A DNA stretch of 64,000 nt. Source: CAZUYC01 sp964624475 (GTDB lineage Bacteria; Myxococcota_A; UBA9160; SMWR01). The stretch is taken from the NCBI GenBank assembly GCA_964624475.1, contig CAZUYC010000118.1, positions 1-64,000 of the forward strand, in the 5' to 3' direction. Of this stretch, positions 1-8,099 are shown one piece after another. The position numbers were made by a program, and so were the translations under genes. Below the pieces are notes generated by a model, which was given only the letters and a program-made list of their open reading frames with translations, searched no databases and had not been told where the DNA came from. Each line of letters begins with the position of its first letter. The first letter of the stretch is position 1.

Positions 1-847
1 CCTCGACGCCGTAGAGCCGCGCCATCAACTGCGAGACCAGGCCCCCGACCGGCAGCGACACCTCCGCTTCGCGCGCCAGGTTCATCACCCACGCCAAATC
101 CTTCTCAGCGATCGTCATGTGCGAGCGCATCAGCGCCTGCACCGCGTCGGACTTGCGCGCCGCCTCGGGCAGCTTCAGACCCGCGAGATAAGCGATCATC
201 AGCGGCGTGATCTGACCGTTCGCCTGGCCCGCCTCCTCGAGCACCTCCTGGCGCAGCCCGATCGCGCGCGCCAGCTGGAACGACTCGAACGCCGCCGCCC
301 ACTGGATGTAGGTGACGAGGTTGATGCAGAGCTTCAGCTTCGCGCCGCTTCCGAGCTCGCCCGCGTGAATGATCTTGCACGAGCTGCACTCGAGCACCGG
401 GCGCGCCTTCTCGAGCGCTTCGGCGTCGCCGCCCACCATGTAGGTGATCTGCTTCTGCTGCGCGCGTATCGCGCCGCCGGTGACGCACGCGTCGATCACC
501 GAGACGCCGAGCGGCTTCGCCGCAGCGGCCAGCTCGACCGCCGTGCTCGGCAGGATCGTGCTGTGGATTGCGATCACCGCGCCGGGCTTCACCCCGGCGA
601 GCAGCCCCTGCTCGCCGTACGCGACCGCACGCACGTGATCGTCGGCCGGGACGCAGATGCCGATCACGTCCGAGCGCTCGCCCACCTCGCGAGGCGTTGC
701 GGCGGCGTGCGCACCGCCGGCGACCAGCTCGCGCACGGGCGCTTCCGCAATGTCGTAGACGGTGGTCTCGAAGCCGGCCGGCGCCAGATGCGCGGCGATC
801 GGCTTTCCCTGATTCCCCAGTCCGATGAACCCGGCGCGAATTCCCAC
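1..847 (-). CDS. NAD(P)-dependent 3-hydroxyisobutyrate dehydrogenase family oxidoreductase (3' end outside window)
   Basis: Beta-hydroxyacid dehydrogenase family; these use NAD(P) to oxidise small 3-hydroxyacids or reduce the matching semialdehydes. 282 residues are visible. The N-terminus carries the Rossmann signature GFIGLGNQGKPIAAHL. The substrate loop VTGGAIRAQQKQ is a variant of the family's DAPVSGG motif, and the likely catalytic lysine lies in GAKLKLCINL near residue 181. The GTG start at 847 is chosen because a perfect GGAGGA (854-859) sits 6 nt upstream. The gene is divergent from the SDR/ALDH/P450 genes across an AT-rich promoter region, so it probably belongs to the same catabolic unit. 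Substrate cannot be assigned. Confidence 0.85.
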   Translation of the reverse strand, partial: MGIRAGFIGLGNQGKPIAAHLAPAGFETTVYDIAEAPVRELVAGGAHAAATPREVGERSDVIGICVPADDHVRAVAYGEQGLLAGVKPGAVIAIHSTILPSTAVELAAAAKPLGVSVIDACVTGGAIRAQQKQITYMVGGDAEALEKARPVLECSSCKIIHAGELGSGAKLKLCINLVTYIQWAAAFESFQLARAIGLRQEVLEEAGQANGQITPLMIAYLAGLKLPEAARKSDAVQALMRSHMTIAEKDLAWVMNLAREAEVSLPVGGLVSQLMARLYGVE

Positions 848-884
848 GATGTGTCCTCCGCTCGGAAAGGAGTGTGATGCTACC

Positions 885-919
885 TGATATTACATTGCAT
901 CCGCTATGTAAATAATCTA
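885..919. promoter_or_regulatory. AT-rich divergent promoter/operator with TTACAT-N10-ATGTAA palindrome
   Basis: The 104-bp gap between the divergent dehydrogenase and SDR genes contains an AT-rich island, unusual in this very GC-rich DNA. It holds a 6-bp inverted repeat, TTACAT at 890-895 and ATGTAA at 906-911, with a 10-bp spacer. Hexamers such as TAATCT (plus strand) and TAATAT (minus strand) could be -10 elements. The layout suits a dimeric regulator controlling both directions; no regulator gene is adjacent in the window. The motif TATTACATTGCA at 888-899 recurs with one change before the antitoxin gene at 4895-4906. Confidence 0.45.
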
Positions 920-951
920 CCGTGCGGCGGTCGCAGCAAGGAGTGCGCGGA

Positions 952-1368
952 GTGAAGTTCGACGGAATCGACGGGAAGGTGGCGATCGTCACCGGCGCCG
1001 GCGGCGGCATCGGCGAGGCCTACGCGGTGGGGCTCGCCGCGCAGGGCGCGCGCGTGGTCGTGGCCGAGATCCAGAAGAAGAACGGCGAGCGCGTCGCCGA
1101 GCAGATCCGCGCGGCCGGCGCCGAAGCGCTGTTCCTCGAGGTGGACGTGGGCTCGCCCGAGTCGACCCGCGCGATGGCCGAACGCACCTACGACGCGTTC
1201 GGCGGCGTCGACTACCTGGTGAACAACGCGGCGATCTTCGGCGACATGAAGCTCGACACGCTCTTGCGCGTGGATTGGGACTACTATCTCTTCCTGCTCT
1301 CCGACGCCGCGTCCTGGATCACCGGGCAGATCGTGAACGTGGACGGCGGCCAGATCTCCCGTCCCTGA
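952..1368 (+). pseudogene. Short-chain dehydrogenase/reductase with internal in-frame deletion
   Basis: The reading frame is open (138 codons plus stop) but encodes only the two ends of a normal ~250-residue SDR. The N-terminal half is intact, with the NAD-binding GAGGGIGE motif and NNAA near residue 85. The sequence then jumps from VDWDYY directly to LFLLSDAASWITGQ, which belongs at the extreme C-terminus. About 110 residues are missing, including the catalytic Ser and the YxxxK motif, so enzyme activity is not expected. GTG at 952 follows AAGGAG (938-943) by 8 nt; an ATG at 922 in the same frame lacks this. The C-terminal INVDGG-type end is preserved, so the deletion looks recent. Confidence 0.75.
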
Positions 1369-1396
1369 CGAAGACCCCCTCGAAAGGAGCCTCACG

Positions 1397-2875
1397 ATGG
1401 CGCTCGCCCCGCTCGCACCCGAGACCCGCAACCTGATCGACGGCCAGCTCGTCCCGGCGAGCAATGGCAACACCTTCGACAACGTGAGCCCCTCCACCGA
1501 AGAGGTGCTGGGCACCGTCGCTGACGGCACCAAGGACGACATGCTGCGCGCGGTGGCCGCGGCGCGACGCGCGTTCGACGAGACGAGCTGGTCCACCGAC
1601 CACGCGTTCCGCGCGAAGTGCGTGCGCCAGCTCTACGAGGGGCTCGTGGCCGAGAAGGAGCAGTTCCGCTCGATCGTCGTGCACGAGGCAGGCGCTCCGG
1701 TGTCGCTGACTAGCTACATGCACGTCGACGGCCCGATCGAGATGATGGCCTACTGGGCAGACAAGGCGTCTTCCTACCCGTACGAGCGGCGGATGAAGGA
1801 CGTGCCGTTCCTCGGCCGCCAGCACGGGCGGATCCTGCGCCGCGAGGCAACCGGCGTGGTCGGGGCGATCACGCCGTGGAACGTACCGGTGTACCTGAAC
1901 ATCGCGAAGATCGGGCCTGCCCTGGCGTCGGGCTGCACGATCGTGCTGAAGCCCGCGCCCGACACGTCCTGGTCTGCGACCCACATCGGCAAGGTGATCT
2001 CCTCGCGCACGGATCTTCCGCCCGGCGTGGTCAACATCGTGGCGTCGTCGGACCACCTGACCGGTGAGATCCTCTCCTCGGACCCGCGCATCGACCTCGT
2101 CACCTTCACCGGCTCGACCGCGACCGGCCGGCGGATCATGGAGTGCGCGTCGCCGACGCTGAAGAAGGTGTTCCTCGAGCTCGGCGGCAAGTCGGCGAGC
2201 ATCGTGCTCGACGACGCCGACTTCGCGGCCGTGCTGCCGGGCGCCTCCTTCACGTGCACGCACGGCGGCCAGGGCTGCGCGATCACGACGCGCCTGCTGC
2301 TGCCTCGCTCTCGCTACCCCGAGGGTCTCGCGCTGGTGAAGAATGCCTTCGAGAGCTGGAACTACGGCGATCCGACGAACCCCGCCAACTTCCAGGGGCC
2401 GCAGGTGAGCCGGCGCCAACAGGAGCGCGTGCTCGGCTACATCGAGAAGGGGAAGAGGGAGGGCGCGCGACTGGTGGTCGGTGGAGGCGTGCCGAAGCAC
2501 CTGCCGAAGGGCTTCTACGTCGAGCCGACGCTGTTCGCTGACGTCGACCCCGACGCGACGATCGCGCAGGAGGAGATCTTCGGTCCGGTGCTGTGCGTGA
2601 TCCCGTTCGACGACGACGACGACGCGGTGCGGATCGCGAACAACTCGGTGTACGGCCTGTCCGGCGCGGTCAGCTCGAGCAGCGAAGAGCGCGCGCTCGC
2701 GGTGGCGCGGCGCATCCGCGCCGGCACGCTCGGCGTGAACGGCTCACAGTGGTTCCACGTCGACACGCCGTTCGGCGGCTACAAGCAGAGCGGCCTCGGA
2801 CGAGAAAACGGCGAGCAGGGCTTCGAGGAATACCTCGAGACGAAGGTGATCGGCGTCTCGGCTCAGGGCTCGTAG
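1397..2875 (+). CDS. NAD(P)-dependent aldehyde dehydrogenase
   Basis: 492-residue ALDH superfamily enzyme oxidising an aldehyde to an acid. The GITPWN-like segment GAITPWNVP, the general-base glutamate motif ELGGKSA near residue 261 and the nucleophile in GGQGCAITT (Cys about 294) are all present, as is EEIFGPVL before the C-terminal bridging region. Length is normal for the family. ATG at 1397 follows GAAAGGAG (1382-1389). It sits 28 bp after the truncated SDR and 11 bp before the P450, so the three genes form one transcript, consistent with alcohol to aldehyde to acid steps following a P450 hydroxylation. The substrate is unknown. Confidence 0.92.
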   Translation: MALAPLAPETRNLIDGQLVPASNGNTFDNVSPSTEEVLGTVADGTKDDMLRAVAAARRAFDETSWSTDHAFRAKCVRQLYEGLVAEKEQFRSIVVHEAGAPVSLTSYMHVDGPIEMMAYWADKASSYPYERRMKDVPFLGRQHGRILRREATGVVGAITPWNVPVYLNIAKIGPALASGCTIVLKPAPDTSWSATHIGKVISSRTDLPPGVVNIVASSDHLTGEILSSDPRIDLVTFTGSTATGRRIMECASPTLKKVFLELGGKSASIVLDDADFAAVLPGASFTCTHGGQGCAITTRLLLPRSRYPEGLALVKNAFESWNYGDPTNPANFQGPQVSRRQQERVLGYIEKGKREGARLVVGGGVPKHLPKGFYVEPTLFADVDPDATIAQEEIFGPVLCVIPFDDDDDAVRIANNSVYGLSGAVSSSSEERALAVARRIRAGTLGVNGSQWFHVDTPFGGYKQSGLGRENGEQGFEEYLETKVIGVSAQGS

Positions 2876-2886
2876 GAGGCGCCGGT

Positions 2887-4092
2887 GTGAGCTCTGCGGG
2901 GCGCGTCTACGATCCATTCTCGTACGAGATCGACGAAGACCCGTATCCGGTCTACCGCTGGATGCGCGACGAGGCGCCGCTCTACTACAACGAGCAGCTC
3001 GATTTCTACGCGCTGACACGCTTCTCGGACAACCTGGACGCGTTCATCGACAAGGACGCGTACACCTCGACGTGGTCGACGAGCCTCGAGTTCATGGATC
3101 AGCCGCATCCTGGGTCCGGCCTGATGATCTGGATGGACCCGCCCGAGCACAACCGCTACCGCGGGCTGGTGAGCAAGGCGTTCACGCCGCGGCGCATCGC
3201 CGACCTGGAGCCTCGGATCCGCGCGATTGCCACCGGCCACCTCGATGCGCTCGTCGGCCGCGACCGCTTCGACGTGGTGGTGGAGTTCACCGCGCGGCTG
3301 CCGATGGACGTGATCAGCTCGCTGCTCGGGATTCCCGAGGCGGATCGCCGCTGGGTGCAGGAGGGCTCGAACGCGATGCTGCACCGCGACGCGGGCAGCC
3401 CGTTGCCGCGGCCCGAGGCGCTCGAAGCTCAGCAGAACGTGCTCGCATACTTCGACGCGCAGATCGCCGAGCGCCGCGCGCACCCGCGCGACGACATGAT
3501 GACGCTGCTGACGCAGGTCGAGTGGCAGGACGATGACGGCACGGTGTCGCGGCTCTCGGACAACGACATCCGCCAGTTCCTGATGCTGCTCGCCACCGCC
3601 GGCAACGAGACGGTCACGAAGCTGCTGGCCACCGCCTGCTACGAGCTGTGGCGCAACCCGGACGAGCGCGCGCGTCTGGCCGAAGACCCGAAGCGGATCC
3701 GCAACGCGGTCGAAGAGGTGCTGCGCTTCGACCCGCCGTCCCAGTACCAGGGACGCGTCACGACGCGCGACGTCACGTTGCACGGCCAGACGATCCCGAA
3801 GCACTCGCGCGTGCTGTTGATCAACGGCGCGACCGGCCGCGACGAGCGCAAGTTCCCCGATCCCGACCGCTTCGATGTGCTCCGCGCGATCGACGTGCAC
3901 CTCGGTCTCGGCTACGGCCGGCACCTGTGCCTCGGCGCGTCGCTCGCGCGCCTCGAGTCGCGCGTCGCGATCGAGGAGCTGCTCGCGCGCTTCCCGGTCT
4001 ACGAGATCCCCGCCGGCGGCATCGAGCGCATGCACTCGAGCAACGTGCGGGGGCTCTCGGGATTGGTGCTGGAGCCCGTCAGCGCGCGCTGA
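2887..4092 (+). CDS. Cytochrome P450 (bacterial class I type)
   Basis: 401-residue soluble P450 monooxygenase. The oxygen-binding I-helix motif is AGNET (about 238-242), the K-helix ExxR is EEVLR (about 276-280), and the haem-binding loop is LGYGRHLCLG with the thiolate cysteine near residue 347. MDPPEHNRYRGLVSKAFTP is the usual B/C-helix region. GTG at 2887 is chosen because AGGAGG (2874-2879) overlaps the ALDH stop codon and lies 7 nt upstream; the frame stays open further 5' but without homology. No ferredoxin or ferredoxin reductase gene is in the window, so redox partners must be elsewhere. The last bases overlap a convergent small gene by 14 bp, and a diverged copy of its 3' end lies near 5.6 kb. 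Confidence 0.93.
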   Translation: MSSAGRVYDPFSYEIDEDPYPVYRWMRDEAPLYYNEQLDFYALTRFSDNLDAFIDKDAYTSTWSTSLEFMDQPHPGSGLMIWMDPPEHNRYRGLVSKAFTPRRIADLEPRIRAIATGHLDALVGRDRFDVVVEFTARLPMDVISSLLGIPEADRRWVQEGSNAMLHRDAGSPLPRPEALEAQQNVLAYFDAQIAERRAHPRDDMMTLLTQVEWQDDDGTVSRLSDNDIRQFLMLLATAGNETVTKLLATACYELWRNPDERARLAEDPKRIRNAVEEVLRFDPPSQYQGRVTTRDVTLHGQTIPKHSRVLLINGATGRDERKFPDPDRFDVLRAIDVHLGLGYGRHLCLGASLARLESRVAIEELLARFPVYEIPAGGIERMHSSNVRGLSGLVLEPVSAR

Positions 4093-4456
4093 GCGCGGGA
4101 ACCGGCTCGTCGCGCGAGAGGTCCCAGGCCACCGCCAGGCTCAGGTCATCCTGCGCCGCCGCCTCGCTGGACTCGGCGTATCCAAGCAGGACGATGCCGC
4201 CCGTCACCCGCTCGGCGGCGCTGTACCCGAGGGCACCGGCCGGGAGGAGTGATGCCTCGGCAAGCGCCGCCAATCGCTGGGAATCCGCCTCGATTCCCTG
4301 AGCCACAGCTGGCGCCATGAGTTCACAGGGGCTGTACCCGCCCGATCCCTGGGTGTCCGCGGGACAGAGCGACCCCCCACGAGCGGTGGAATGGACCAGC
4401 GCAACACCCAGCACCGTCAGAAAAGACAGCAGCACCCGTCGACGATCGATTTCCAC
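4079..4456 (-). CDS. Small secreted protein of unknown function
   Basis: 125-residue protein not recognised. A basic N-terminus (MEIDRRR) is followed by a hydrophobic run VLLSFLTVLGVALVH and an HSTARG-like region, as in a Sec signal peptide. The mature part has two cysteines (in SLCPADT and SPCELM) that could form a disulphide. GTG at 4456 has a good GGGAGG (4465-4470) 8 nt upstream. The gene overlaps the P450 3' end by 14 bp on the opposite strand. A 22-bp palindrome and a GATAAT hexamer lie about 75-110 bp upstream. It may be genuine because RBS, signal peptide and spacing agree, but no family was recognised. Confidence 0.5.
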   Translation of the reverse strand: MEIDRRRVLLSFLTVLGVALVHSTARGGSLCPADTQGSGGYSPCELMAPAVAQGIEADSQRLAALAEASLLPAGALGYSAAERVTGGIVLLGYAESSEAAAQDDLSLAVAWDLSRDEPVPALSAR

Positions 4457-4910
4457 GGCCAGCGCCTCCCAGGTCCTTCCTCACCCCCGGAAGAGGATGT
4501 GGCCGCCGCGCGGCGCAGGTGGCAGAAGATTATCCGGCGCGCGCGAACTGGATTTGAATCCAGTTCCACGGTGAATCTCGTGCCGCGCGCGCGACGGGAG
4601 CGACCGGGCTCGCTGCGGCGGCGAGACCGACTCCAATGAATTCGATGAGTTGGCGGGCTATGACGCGGCCGATGGCCGCCCTTCCCCGCCGGAGGCCGCG
4701 CACCGAAGAGATCGGGCCGAGGTGCACCTGCGGGGACGCGCCAGAATCGACCAGGCGGCGCGACCGCGGGGCCGGCTGCACCTCGGGCATGCACCTCGAG
4801 CACCGGGTGTGAACGTCCCGCGGGAATGGCGGCGTTGGCAACGGCCGCTCCCTGACCGTCTCGGAGGGCGGCAGCTTGCCCGTTCGAGGCCTTGTATTAC
4901 GTTGCAAGAC
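4457..4910. other. 454-bp intergenic region between the small secreted protein and the PIN toxin-antitoxin module
   Basis: No gene can be supported here; open frames are arginine-rich shadows. It contains a 10-2-10 palindrome at 4545-4566 (listed separately), a GATAAT hexamer on the minus strand at 4529-4534, and the antitoxin promoter-like segment TATTACGTTGCA at 4895-4906. Confidence 0.5.
4545..4566. promoter_or_regulatory. Perfect 10-2-10 palindrome, operator-like
   Basis: Arms GAACTGGATT (4545-4554) and AATCCAGTTC (4557-4566) are exact reverse complements around a 2-nt centre. It lies about 10 bp beyond a minus-strand GATAAT hexamer at 4529-4534, where a -35 region for the 4456 gene would be, so a repressor or activator site is plausible. 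A TTTGAAT core superficially resembles a tRNA T-loop, but the flanks do not form a tRNA. Confidence 0.4.
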
Positions 4911-5129
4911 GTGAAGAACACCATCACGATCCGCCTGGATCCGCAGCTCGAGAAGCTGCTCGACCGACTCTGCAAGCAGACCGGTCGGACCCGAAGCGAC
5001 CTCGTGCGCGACGCACTGCGGCGTCAGCTGAGTCTGCTTCGCTTCGAGAATCTGCGCCGGAAAGCGCTGCCGTTCGCAGAGGCGCGCGGCTACTTGACCG
5101 ACGAGGATGTGACTCGGGACCTCTCTTGA
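4911..5129 (+). CDS. Ribbon-helix-helix antitoxin
   Basis: 72-residue antitoxin of a type II toxin-antitoxin pair. The N-terminal MKNTITIRLDPQLEKLLDRL is a typical RHH beta strand and first helix, followed by the second helix TRSDLVRDALRRQ; such domains bind operator DNA as dimers. The C-terminal part ending DEDVTRDLS is the usual toxin-neutralising tail. GTG at 4911 is chosen because it begins the RHH domain; there is no Shine-Dalgarno sequence, and TATTAC lies 10 nt upstream, so the mRNA may be nearly leaderless. The stop overlaps the toxin start. A CTTG/CAAG pair (4891-4908) flanks the presumed promoter and could be the autoregulatory site. Confidence 0.82.
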   Translation: MKNTITIRLDPQLEKLLDRLCKQTGRTRSDLVRDALRRQLSLLRFENLRRKALPFAEARGYLTDEDVTRDLS

Positions 5130-5527
5130 GGGTGTTTCTCGACACCAACGTCCTGGTCAGTGCGTTCGCGACGAGGGGTATCTGCGCCGACGTTCTGCGG
5201 GCCGTGCTGGCCGAGCACACGCTGGTCACGAGCGAGGTCGTGCTCGGAGAGCTGAGACGAGCGCTTCGAGCACGCATCAAACTGCCGGCGCGGATCATCG
5301 GCGAGATCGAGACCCTCCTGCGCGAGCAGGAGGTGTTCCCGCGACCGCGGGCACCTTCACCCCTTCGCATTCGAGACGCGGATGATCGCTGGGTTCTCGC
5401 TTCCGCCGTCGATGCGCGCGCGGACGTGCTCGTCACCGGGGACCGCGACCTGCTGGACGTGGCGGCGCAGGCCCCGCTCGAGATCGTGGACCCGCGCGCG
5501 TTCTGGGAGCTCCTTCGCCGCACTTGA
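5126..5527 (+). CDS. PIN-domain toxin (putative ribonuclease)
   Basis: 133-residue PIN nuclease, best matching the 'toxin-antitoxin system toxin component, PIN family' group. The hallmark acidic residues are visible: Asp in VFLDTNVLVSAF (about residue 6), Glu in SEVVLGELRRAL, and Asp residues in IRDADDRWVLASA and VTGDRDLL. PIN toxins cleave RNA with Mg or Mn; the target here is unknown. The TTG at 5126 overlaps the antitoxin TGA, which couples translation; an in-frame GTG at 5132 is an alternative start but would shorten the first strand. It forms a two-gene module with the upstream RHH antitoxin. Confidence 0.83.
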   Translation: MRVFLDTNVLVSAFATRGICADVLRAVLAEHTLVTSEVVLGELRRALRARIKLPARIIGEIETLLREQEVFPRPRAPSPLRIRDADDRWVLASAVDARADVLVTGDRDLLDVAAQAPLEIVDPRAFWELLRRT

Positions 5528-5572
5528 GCCGTCGGCGCGCTCTGCGCGCAGCGCAACCGGAACGGCCGTGGT

Positions 5573-5620
5573 CGGTTCAGCTCGATGCGGGGGCTGTCGG
5601 GGTTGGTGCTCAAGCCGGCT
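5573..5620 (+). pseudogene. Relic of a cytochrome P450 3' end
   Basis: Read on the plus strand, this stretch translates to FSSMRGLSGLVLKPAP, closely matching the C-terminus of the P450 at 2887-4092 (SSNVRGLSGLVLEPVS). At DNA level 5586-5610 and 4046-4070 match at 23 of 25 positions. It lacks an upstream P450 frame and a start. It is either the remnant of a second, deleted P450 gene or a duplication made when the PIN module and neighbouring DNA entered behind the first P450. Its end overlaps the 3' end of the amidohydrolase gene on the other strand. Confidence 0.6.
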
Positions 5621-6851
5621 CCGGCAATCCGTACAGATCCACCGCGTTCAGGCCGAAGATCCGCTGCTGCGCGGCCTCGGGCAGGCCAATCATCTGATGG
5701 CGCAGCTCGTCGACGACGCCGGGGATCTTCGCGTCGGGGTGCGGGTAGTCGCTGGCCCAGATGATGCGGTCGGCACCGACGAGAGGGCTCTCAGCGGTGA
5801 GGCGCAGCGTGCTCTCGTCGGGGTCGAACGAGATCCAGCATTGGCGCTTGAAGTATTCGGACGGCTTCATCTTCAACTGCGGCACCTCCCACCGGAAGAT
5901 CTCGTGGTGGTGGTCGAGCCGCTCGAGCAGGGGCACGATCCAGCCGCCGTTGGCCTCGAGGAAGATGCAGCGCAGGCGCGGGAAGCGCTCCAGCACGCCG
6001 CCGCAGATCAGCATCGTGAGCGCGAGCTGCATGTCGAACACGTTCCCGAGCGCCTGGGTGAAGAAGATGTTCTTGTTGCCGTAGGTGCCGTCGGCGCGCC
6101 GATCGTCGGGCGAGGTCATCTCCATGATCGACTTCGCGCCCGGCGCCACGAACTCGTGCAGGCGCAGCGCGCGCACCGCGCCCGGCATGTCGGGCATGAG
6201 GTAGGGGTGGAAGCCGACCGCGAGGTCCTGGTCCTGGAGCGCCGCCCAGAGCCGGTCGTAGGAGGAGTCGCAGAAGAACCTGCCCTCGACGCTCGGGTTC
6301 GGGCGCAGGAAGACGCCCACGTGGCCGAGCTCGCGCGCGTCCGAGATCACGCGGATCGCCCGCTCGATCTCGGTCTGCGGCACGGCGGCGATCCCGAAGA
6401 GGCGCGTCGGCGCCGCGGCGCAGTAGTCGGCGATCCAACGGTTGTAGGCGCGCGCCTGCGCCTCGGCGAAGTCGAGGTCCGGCAGGCTCGAGATGCCGAG
6501 GAACTGGGTCGGGTAGACCACCGCCTGCTCGATCGAGTCCTGCGCCATCTCGACCAGGCGCCGCTCGGGATCGAAGGCGCCGCTGCGGATGTCCGTGTAG
6601 CGGAGCTCGCCGCGCAGGCAGCGCTCGCGCTCCTCGAGCGTCATGCCGCCCGCCCCCGCGAGCGCCATGCGGTTGGCGAAGATCTTGAGGTCGTCGTACA
6701 GGCACCACTCGGTCCCCTGCGCGTCCGTCTCGACGTGGAAGCAGCGCTGCTTGTACTTCGCGGGCATGTACTGGAGCATCGCGCTCGGGTGCTCGAGCAC
6801 GTGCCCATCGGCGTCGACGATGCGGGGGCTCGGGGCGGAGGCGGCGGGCAT
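5610..6851 (-). CDS. Amidohydrolase family 2 metal-dependent hydrolase/decarboxylase
   Basis: 413-residue TIM-barrel protein of the amidohydrolase-related group (relatives of aminocarboxymuconate-semialdehyde decarboxylase). The N-terminal metal site appears as DADGHVLEHP rather than the classic HxH, as is common in this subgroup. Later ligands are His in VGFHPYLMPD, the EANGGW strand and the Asp and His in WASDYPHPDAKIPG near residue 365. ATG at 6851 begins MPAASAPSPRIVDADGH and has a weak GAGG upstream; the frame stays open further 5' without homology. Such proteins often accompany P450 and hydrolase clusters for degradation of ring or ester compounds. The reaction is not assignable. Confidence 0.85.
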   Translation of the reverse strand: MPAASAPSPRIVDADGHVLEHPSAMLQYMPAKYKQRCFHVETDAQGTEWCLYDDLKIFANRMALAGAGGMTLEERERCLRGELRYTDIRSGAFDPERRLVEMAQDSIEQAVVYPTQFLGISSLPDLDFAEAQARAYNRWIADYCAAAPTRLFGIAAVPQTEIERAIRVISDARELGHVGVFLRPNPSVEGRFFCDSSYDRLWAALQDQDLAVGFHPYLMPDMPGAVRALRLHEFVAPGAKSIMEMTSPDDRRADGTYGNKNIFFTQALGNVFDMQLALTMLICGGVLERFPRLRCIFLEANGGWIVPLLERLDHHHEIFRWEVPQLKMKPSEYFKRQCWISFDPDESTLRLTAESPLVGADRIIWASDYPHPDAKIPGVVDELRHQMIGLPEAAQQRIFGLNAVDLYGLPEPA

Positions 6852-7010
6852 CACGACCTCTTTCGGGCGACGGGGTGCGGACGCGATCTTACCACGGCGT
6901 CCTCGCCGGCGAGCCGCTGGCGGCTCCCCCTGCTGTAGCATCACGCCTCGCGTGCCGGAGCGCGATCGCGCGTGTTCCTCTTCGAGCAGGTCGACCCGGC
7001 GGTCGGCCGG

Positions 7011-8099
7011 ATGAGCGCGCGCGCAGCGCTCGCAGCCACGCTCGGCGCCCTCCTCGGCGCGCTCGCGCTCGAGGGGGCGCTGCGCGCGGGCGGGGCGCCG
7101 CCGGCGGTGGCGCACCCGCTCCACGGCTTCCACCGGAGCGACCCGGCGCTCGGCTGGGTCGGGACGCCGGGCCTGCGCCGGCGCTTCGTGCGCCCCGCGT
7201 TCGACGTGCTCGTGGAGCACGACTCCGAGGGCTTCCGCCGCCCCGAGCCGCCCCCGCCCGCGGCGGCGCGCGAGCGCGTCCTCGTGCTCGGCGACTCGCT
7301 CGTCTGGGGCTGGGGCGTCGCGCAAGGGGAGCTCTTCACGGACTGGCTCCAGCGGGCGATGGCTCCGGACGTCGCCGTGGTGAACCGCGGCGTGAACGCG
7401 TACGCCACCTCGCAGGAGCTCCTGCTCCTCGAGCGCGAGCTCGCGCGGGGCCCGTGGTCGCGGGTGCTGCTCTTCTTCACGCCGGGCGACCTCTCGGAGA
7501 ACCTCGACGGCAAGCGCGGCCGCCGCCCGCTCTTCGCCCTGGAGCACGGCCGGCTCGTCCCGCGCAACCAGCCCCCGGCGCCGCTCATGAGCCGCTGGCG
7601 GCGCTTCTGGAAGGACACGAGCCGCGCGTACCTCTGGCTCGAGCTCCACGCGAACCGGGCGCGCGAGGCGCTCGCCGGCGCGGCGCGCGAGGAGGCCGGC
7701 CGCGGCGCACCGCCTGGCGGGCAGCGCCTCGAGGACCTGCGCACCCTCCCGGGCGCGGAACTGACCGCGCGGCTTCTGTCCGAGATGGGCGCCCGCGCCA
7801 GCTCCGCCGGCGCCGACTTCCACGTCGTCTACGTCCCCGCCGACGGCGAACTCGGCGCAGCGCCCCCGGACCCGCTCGCCGAGGCCGCACACGCGCTGCT
7901 CGCGCGGCTCGCCGCGGCCGAGGGCCTCCCGCTCGTCGATCTGAGCGCGCCCCTCGCCGCGCGCTCCGCCGGCCGGCGCCTGCGCTTCGCGGAGGACGAT
8001 CACCCCGATGCGCGGGGTCACCGCCTGATCGCCGCAGCTCTGCTCGACTCCGGGTTCCTTCGGTCGACGTCCCCTCGCCAACCCGCGGGGGGAATCTGA
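7011..8099 (+). CDS. Membrane-anchored SGNH/GDSL-like hydrolase
   Basis: 362 residues with an N-terminal signal-anchor (AALAATLGALLGALALEG) and an SGNH fold. The nucleophile block is VLVLGDSLVWGWG, and the C-terminal Asp-His block is EDDHPDARGH, both expected of a serine esterase or acyl-modifying enzyme acting outside the cytoplasm. The usual GxND block III is not obvious; TPGDLSENL occupies its place. ATG at 7011 opens directly into the hydrophobic segment; a GTG at 6972 in frame is an alternative. A second SGNH protein is encoded at 54650-55834. The TGA stop lies inside a solo arm of repeat family A. Confidence 0.75.
   Translation: MSARAALAATLGALLGALALEGALRAGGAPPAVAHPLHGFHRSDPALGWVGTPGLRRRFVRPAFDVLVEHDSEGFRRPEPPPPAAARERVLVLGDSLVWGWGVAQGELFTDWLQRAMAPDVAVVNRGVNAYATSQELLLLERELARGPWSRVLLFFTPGDLSENLDGKRGRRPLFALEHGRLVPRNQPPAPLMSRWRRFWKDTSRAYLWLELHANRAREALAGAAREEAGRGAPPGGQRLEDLRTLPGAELTARLLSEMGARASSAGADFHVVYVPADGELGAAPPDPLAEAAHALLARLAAAEGLPLVDLSAPLAARSAGRRLRFAEDDHPDARGHRLIAAALLDSGFLRSTSPRQPAGGI

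Noticed and set aside
4545..4567. TTTGAAT inside the palindrome and a following CCA, like the 3' end of a tRNA
   Set aside because: The stem/loop is offset (10-2-10 palindrome, no seven-base T-loop) and there is no upstream cloverleaf.
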